This document shows positions 5,417 to 8,977 of a stretch of DNA of 8,977 nucleotides, piece by piece. Below the pieces are notes generated by a model that made no database searches, was not told the origin of the DNA, and saw only the letters and a list, made by a program, of their open reading frames with translations. This DNA comes from JBHIDQ01 sp046760155 (GTDB taxonomy: Bacteria; Chloroflexota; Dehalococcoidia; Dehalococcoidales; RBG-16-60-22). The position numbers and the translations under genes were made by a program. The stretch is from contig JBHIDQ010000059.1 in assembly GCA_046760155.1 (NCBI GenBank), positions 1 to 8,977 on the forward strand. The letters run 5' to 3'. How positions within the stretch are numbered: position 1 is the stretch's first letter; each line of letters starts with the position of its first letter.

Positions 5417-6676
5417 ATGCAGATTAGTTTAGTCGGCATAAATCATCACACCGCACCGGTGGCTATTCGTGAGAGGGCAGCAATCAGGGCGGGAAAGCTT
5501 GACGATTCCCTGGAGTTGCTTCGTTCTTATGTCTCTCCGGGAGTAATCCTGTCCACCTGTAATCGCACTGAAGTTTATACCGTCACCAATAATGATAGCC
5601 AGGCTAGGGCGTTAAGCCTCAATTTCTTGCAGACTCACTTGGCTATCCCGGATAATACTTTGCAGCGATATACCTACGTCCTTGAGGGTGAGGCCGCGGT
5701 TGAGCACCTGTTCCGTATTGCTTGTGGACTTGACTCAATGATCATCGGCGAGTATGAGGTTCTGGGGCAGGTAAGGCAGGCATTGGAAGTTGCCGAGAAA
5801 GCAAAGATGGTCAGTTTGCCACTACGTCATCTGTTCCAGAATGCCATCAGAGCCGGCCGGCGGGTTCGCGAAGAAACCGGAATCAGCCGGAATGCGCTTT
5901 CGGTGAGCTCGGTGGCCGTGGACCTAGCTGCCAAGACTATTGGTGACCTAGAAAGTTGCAAAATGCTGGTCATCGGTGCTGGCGAAGCGGGGAGGTTAGC
6001 CGCTAAAGCCGCCAAGGACAGAGGAGTCTCCCAAATCACTGTTGCCAGCCGCACTCAGAAGAGAGCATCAACTCTGGCGATGGCATTGGGCGGGCTGCCA
6101 ATCAGTATGAATGACCTAGCCGAAGAGCTGAACACCTGTAACCTAGTGGTAGCCTGTGCTTATGCCCCCCACTACCTGCTGGATGTTTGCCAGGTGGAAA
6201 CGGCAATGAGGCATCGCCCCGAACTTCCTCTGGTGATAATTGATATTGCCGTACCCCGCAATGTGGTGCCCGCCGTGGCGCAAATAAACAATGTTTTCTT
6301 GTATAACATTGACGACCTTACCCAGATTTCAGAACAAAACCGAAGCCAGCGAAAAGGGGAGATTGAGCAGGCTGCCAAAATTATCGCTGCTGAGATGGCC
6401 GAATTTACCGCCTGGTGGCAAGTTCTTGAGATTAGACCCGTGGTCTCTGCACTGATGAAAAAGGCTGAGGATATACGCAGTACCCAACTGAACAAAACAC
6501 TGAAGAAATTACGCTCGCTGTCTGATGAAGAGAGAGAGCACCTGACGGCAATGACCAAATCAATCGTGACCAAAATCCTCAAGGACCCCATCAATTATCT
6601 TAAGGCAAATGGTAACGGTGATTATACTGACATGGTAAGCGAGCTCTTCCGACTGGATATGGAGCAGCCAAAATGA
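5417..6676 (+). CDS. hemA: Glutamyl-tRNA reductase
   Basis: HemA reduces glutamyl-tRNA(Glu) with NADPH to glutamate-1-semialdehyde, the committed step of tetrapyrrole synthesis by the C5 route. The 419-residue length is normal. Visible features are the N-terminal GINHHTAPVAIRE (7-19), the catalytic Cys48 in STCNRTEVY, GLDSMIIGEYEVLGQVRQA (104-122), and the NADPH-binding motif GAGEAG at 187-192 followed by ITVASRT. After IDIAVPRNV comes a helical C-terminal dimerisation region from about residue 330. Its presence predicts a glutamate-1-semialdehyde aminotransferase (hemL) elsewhere, probably downstream. The C5 route excludes the need for an ALA synthase. In some bacteria HemA is subject to haem-dependent control, but nothing here shows that. 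One base separates it from the upstream gene. Confidence 0.97.
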   Translation: MQISLVGINHHTAPVAIRERAAIRAGKLDDSLELLRSYVSPGVILSTCNRTEVYTVTNNDSQARALSLNFLQTHLAIPDNTLQRYTYVLEGEAAVEHLFRIACGLDSMIIGEYEVLGQVRQALEVAEKAKMVSLPLRHLFQNAIRAGRRVREETGISRNALSVSSVAVDLAAKTIGDLESCKMLVIGAGEAGRLAAKAAKDRGVSQITVASRTQKRASTLAMALGGLPISMNDLAEELNTCNLVVACAYAPHYLLDVCQVETAMRHRPELPLVIIDIAVPRNVVPAVAQINNVFLYNIDDLTQISEQNRSQRKGEIEQAAKIIAAEMAEFTAWWQVLEIRPVVSALMKKAEDIRSTQLNKTLKKLRSLSDEEREHLTAMTKSIVTKILKDPINYLKANGNGDYTDMVSELFRLDMEQPK

Positions 6677-7599
6677 GGGGGAAAATCGTCGTTGGTTCAC
6701 GGGGCAGTAAGCTTGCCCTGATTCAGACAGAGTCAGTGGTAGCCAAGCTCAGAGAGGCAAATCCTCATCTTGAGGTTGTCATCAGCAAAATAATAACCCA
6801 AGGCGACCGCAATCGCCGTGTCCAGCTTGACCACATGGCAGGCATTGGTGTCTTTGTCAAGGAACTGGAGGAAGCCTTGCTCCGCGGCCGGATTGACCTG
6901 GCAGTGCACAGCCTCAAGGATATGCCCACGCAGATTCCCCCGCAGCTGGGCTTGGTGGCAGTAACCGAGAGGCTCGACCCCAGAGACGTGCTTGTTTCCA
7001 GAGGGCAGAAGCTGGCTGAGCTTGCTTCTGGCTCTAGAATAGGCACCGGCAGCCTGAGGCGAGCCATTCAGCTCAGCACCTGCCGTCCTGACCTAGAGGC
7101 ATGTCATATCAGAGGAAACGTGGATACCCGTCTGCGCAAGGTTACCGATGGTGAGTTTGCTGGGGTAATACTGGCGGCAGCGGCGATGCAACGCCTTGGC
7201 TGGGAAGAAAAGATAAGCGAATACCTGCCGCTGGAGTATTTCCTGCCGTCGGTGGGGCAGGGAGCGCTGGCAATAGAGGCACGTTTGGATGATGACGAGA
7301 GCGCCAAAATGGTCGCTCCGCTAAACCACCTGCCCACATGGCAGAGTATTACCGCCGAGCGTGCCTTCCTCCGTGCCCTGGGTGGCGGTTGCCGCGCTCC
7401 GATTGCCGCTCTGGGGACAATAAAAAACGATACCTTACAGCTTGAAGGAATGGTAGCTGATGTCAGCACAAAAAAGATAGTCCGTGCCTCGGTGGAAGGT
7501 ATTGCCACATCCGCGGAGGGACTGGGAGTACGGCTGGCACAAAAACTGCTCGTGATGGGGGCAGATGAATTTATTGCTGAGGCAAAAGCAAGAAGATGA
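6673..7599 (+). CDS. hemC: Hydroxymethylbilane synthase (porphobilinogen deaminase)
   Basis: HemC joins four porphobilinogens into the linear tetrapyrrole 1-hydroxymethylbilane. The protein has 308 residues, the usual length. The diagnostic segments are all present in order: GSRGSKLALIQT (8-19), AVHSLKDMPT (77-86) with the catalytic Asp83, GTGSLRRAIQL (124-134), IRGNVDTRLRKV (146-157), PSVGQGALAIEAR (192-204) and LGGGCRAPI (236-244). Cys240 is the attachment site for the dipyrromethane cofactor. The ATG overlaps the hemA stop as ATGA, with GGAG 8 nt upstream at 6661-6664. Its substrate needs hemB, which is not in the window. Confidence 0.97.
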   Translation: MRGKIVVGSRGSKLALIQTESVVAKLREANPHLEVVISKIITQGDRNRRVQLDHMAGIGVFVKELEEALLRGRIDLAVHSLKDMPTQIPPQLGLVAVTERLDPRDVLVSRGQKLAELASGSRIGTGSLRRAIQLSTCRPDLEACHIRGNVDTRLRKVTDGEFAGVILAAAAMQRLGWEEKISEYLPLEYFLPSVGQGALAIEARLDDDESAKMVAPLNHLPTWQSITAERAFLRALGGGCRAPIAALGTIKNDTLQLEGMVADVSTKKIVRASVEGIATSAEGLGVRLAQKLLVMGADEFIAEAKARR

Positions 7600-8977
7600 A
7601 AGTGGGTAAGGTCTATTTAGTTGGCGCAGGACCTGGTGACCCCGGCCTGATTTCAGTGAAAGGACTTGAGTGCCTGAAGAGGGCTGAGGTCATAATCTAT
7701 GACCGCCTGCTCGATGAGCGGCTGCTCGATTCAGCACCACCTCACGCAGAGAGAATATACGCGGGCAAGACGGCTGGAGAGCATATCAAGCCTCAGGCCG
7801 AGATAAACCAATTGCTGGTGGCCAAAGCCAAAGAAGGTAAGACGGTGGTACGGCTCAAGGGTGGCGACCCGTTTGTCCTGGGGCGAGGTGGCGAGGAAGC
7901 CGAGGCACTGGTGCAGAGCTGCATTCCCTTTGAAGTAGTGCCCGGGATAACCTCGGCGGTGGCGGTGCCGGCTTATGCCGGTATCCCGGTCACCCATCGT
8001 GGTCTGGCGTCATCTTTTGCTGTCATCACCGGCCATGAAGACCCCGGCAAAGACAGCTCAAGCCTGAACTGGGAAAAACTGGCTACCGCAGTGGACACTT
8101 TAGTTTTCCTTATGGGCATGAAAAACCTGCCGGAAATAGTGACCAAGTTAATGGAACATGGCCGACCGCCAAATACACCGATAGCGGTGATTAAAGAAGG
8201 CACCAGAGCGGAGCAAAAAACGGTGGTCGGTAATCTTAAGGACATTGTGGCTAAGGTGAAAGAGCATCATCTCACTCCACCGGCAATTATCGTCGTTGGG
8301 GAGGTAGTCAGGCTCAGAGAGAAATTACGCTGGTTTGACAACTGTCCTCTCTTCGGTAAGCGTATTCTGGTCACCCGGGCGCGCCACCAGGCAAGTGCCT
8401 TGAGTCAACTTCTCGTCGAGCATGGCGCCCAGCCGGTTGAGCTACCAGCTATTGCCATCCGGCCAGTAGCTGACACAACTGAATTGGACCAGGCTATCTC
8501 AAACCTGAAACACTATCACTGGATACTCTTTACCAGTGCTAATGGTGTAGCCGCTTTCTGGCAGCGGCTAAATGACCTAAATTTGGATAGCCGTGCCCTT
8601 AGCGGGCTTAAGATTGGTGCTATTGGGCCGGCCACCGCCAAAGCCTTAAAAGTTGAGGGTGTAATTCCCGATTACCTCCCCGAAATCTATACCAGTGAAG
8701 GTATTACCACCGGCCTCAAAAACCGAAATATTGCCAGTCAGCGGTTTCTGTTGCCTCGGGCGGACATAGCTGATGAAGAGTTGGTTCAAGGAATTAGCCA
8801 GCTTGGTGCTGAGGTGCACGAGGTAGTTGTCTATCGGACGGTTCCCGCAACCGAAGCTATTGCCCAAGCCAAGCAAATGCTTATCTCGGGTGAAATTGAC
8901 GTTATCACTTTTACCAGCTCGTCAACGGTGTCCAATTTGGTAGCCGCGTTTCAGGGAGAACCTCCAGCGATAAACAG
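7596..8977 (+). CDS. cobA-hemD: Uroporphyrinogen-III C-methyltransferase / uroporphyrinogen-III synthase fusion, 3' end outside window
   Basis: The frame opens at ATG 7596 (ATGA overlap with the hemC stop) and runs without a stop to the window end, giving 460 residues so far. Residues 3-245 are an SAM-dependent uroporphyrinogen-III methyltransferase: VYLVGAGPGDPGLISVKG (6-23), VRLKGGDPFVLGRGGEE (85-101), VVPGITSAVAVPAYAGIPVTHR (start 114), ITGHE, and LVFLMGM (169-175). From about residue 252 a HemD domain follows, with ILVTRARHQASALSQLL, WILFTSANGVAAF (309-321), IGAIGPATAKAL (340-351), LLPRADIADEEL and DVITFTSSSTVSNL. The fusion cyclises hydroxymethylbilane to uroporphyrinogen III and methylates it to precorrin-2, which sends flux toward sirohaem, haem and corrinoids. 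Such fusions are common in anaerobes. Perhaps a few dozen C-terminal residues are missing. Confidence 0.95.
   Translation, partial: MKVGKVYLVGAGPGDPGLISVKGLECLKRAEVIIYDRLLDERLLDSAPPHAERIYAGKTAGEHIKPQAEINQLLVAKAKEGKTVVRLKGGDPFVLGRGGEEAEALVQSCIPFEVVPGITSAVAVPAYAGIPVTHRGLASSFAVITGHEDPGKDSSSLNWEKLATAVDTLVFLMGMKNLPEIVTKLMEHGRPPNTPIAVIKEGTRAEQKTVVGNLKDIVAKVKEHHLTPPAIIVVGEVVRLREKLRWFDNCPLFGKRILVTRARHQASALSQLLVEHGAQPVELPAIAIRPVADTTELDQAISNLKHYHWILFTSANGVAAFWQRLNDLNLDSRALSGLKIGAIGPATAKALKVEGVIPDYLPEIYTSEGITTGLKNRNIASQRFLLPRADIADEELVQGISQLGAEVHEVVVYRTVPATEAIAQAKQMLISGEIDVITFTSSSTVSNLVAAFQGEPPAIN

Noticed and set aside
6765..8876. Several minus-strand open frames opposite hemC and cobA-hemD
   Set aside because: All are antisense to conserved enzymes with intact motifs and show no recognisable domain or ribosome binding context.
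1..8977. CRISPR array, tRNA/rRNA, insertion sequence, prophage or defence genes
   Set aside because: No repeat-spacer pattern, RNA gene signature, transposase, terminal inverted repeats or phage gene is visible; the whole window is explained by one metabolic operon and its flank.

Overview
The window holds the beginning and middle of one long plus-strand operon for haem, sirohaem and precorrin-2 synthesis. Upstream of it lie the tail of an unrelated peptidase-like gene and a 389-bp AT-rich intergenic region. Haem is made here through sirohaem (the Ahb route), which is known from sulfate reducers, methanogens and other mostly anaerobic prokaryotes, so the source is most likely an anaerobe. The style of the CobA-HemD fusion and the gene grouping remind me of uncultured Chloroflexota (Dehalococcoidia). 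That is recollection, not a computed placement; Desulfobacterota or anaerobic Firmicutes remain possible.

Layout: 1-438 is the C-terminal end of an M29-type aminopeptidase-like protein. 439-827 is non-coding. It contains a good sigma-70-type promoter (TTTACA, 16 bp, TATAAT; 722-749), a ladder of 10-bp direct repeats over that promoter, an 11-bp inverted repeat further upstream and a leader that may fold over the first ribosome binding site. 828-1484 encodes a MerR-type HTH regulator with a helical C-terminal domain. Then follow ahbC (1481-2632), ahbD (2629-3759), a fused ahbA-ahbB (3761-4741), a precorrin-2 dehydrogenase/ferrochelatase (4738-5415), hemA (5417-6676), hemC (6673-7599) and a cobA-hemD fusion (7596 to beyond the window end).

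How the genes work together: HemA reduces glutamyl-tRNA to start 5-aminolaevulinate synthesis, HemC makes hydroxymethylbilane, and the HemD domain cyclises it to uroporphyrinogen III. The CobA domain methylates this to precorrin-2, and the Met8p/SirC-like protein oxidises it and probably inserts iron to give sirohaem. AhbAB decarboxylates sirohaem, AhbC removes the two acetate side chains to give Fe-coproporphyrin III, and AhbD converts that to haem b. The genes lie in nearly the reverse of the pathway order, late steps first. Only hemL and hemB are missing from a full glutamyl-tRNA-to-haem set; I expect them just downstream. From the regulator onward every junction is a 4-bp overlap or a 1-bp gap, which points to one transcript with translational coupling.

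I see no tRNA, rRNA, CRISPR array, insertion sequence or other mobile element. The enzymes belong to known families. The less familiar parts are the regulator with its presumed control region and the one-polypeptide AhbAB.
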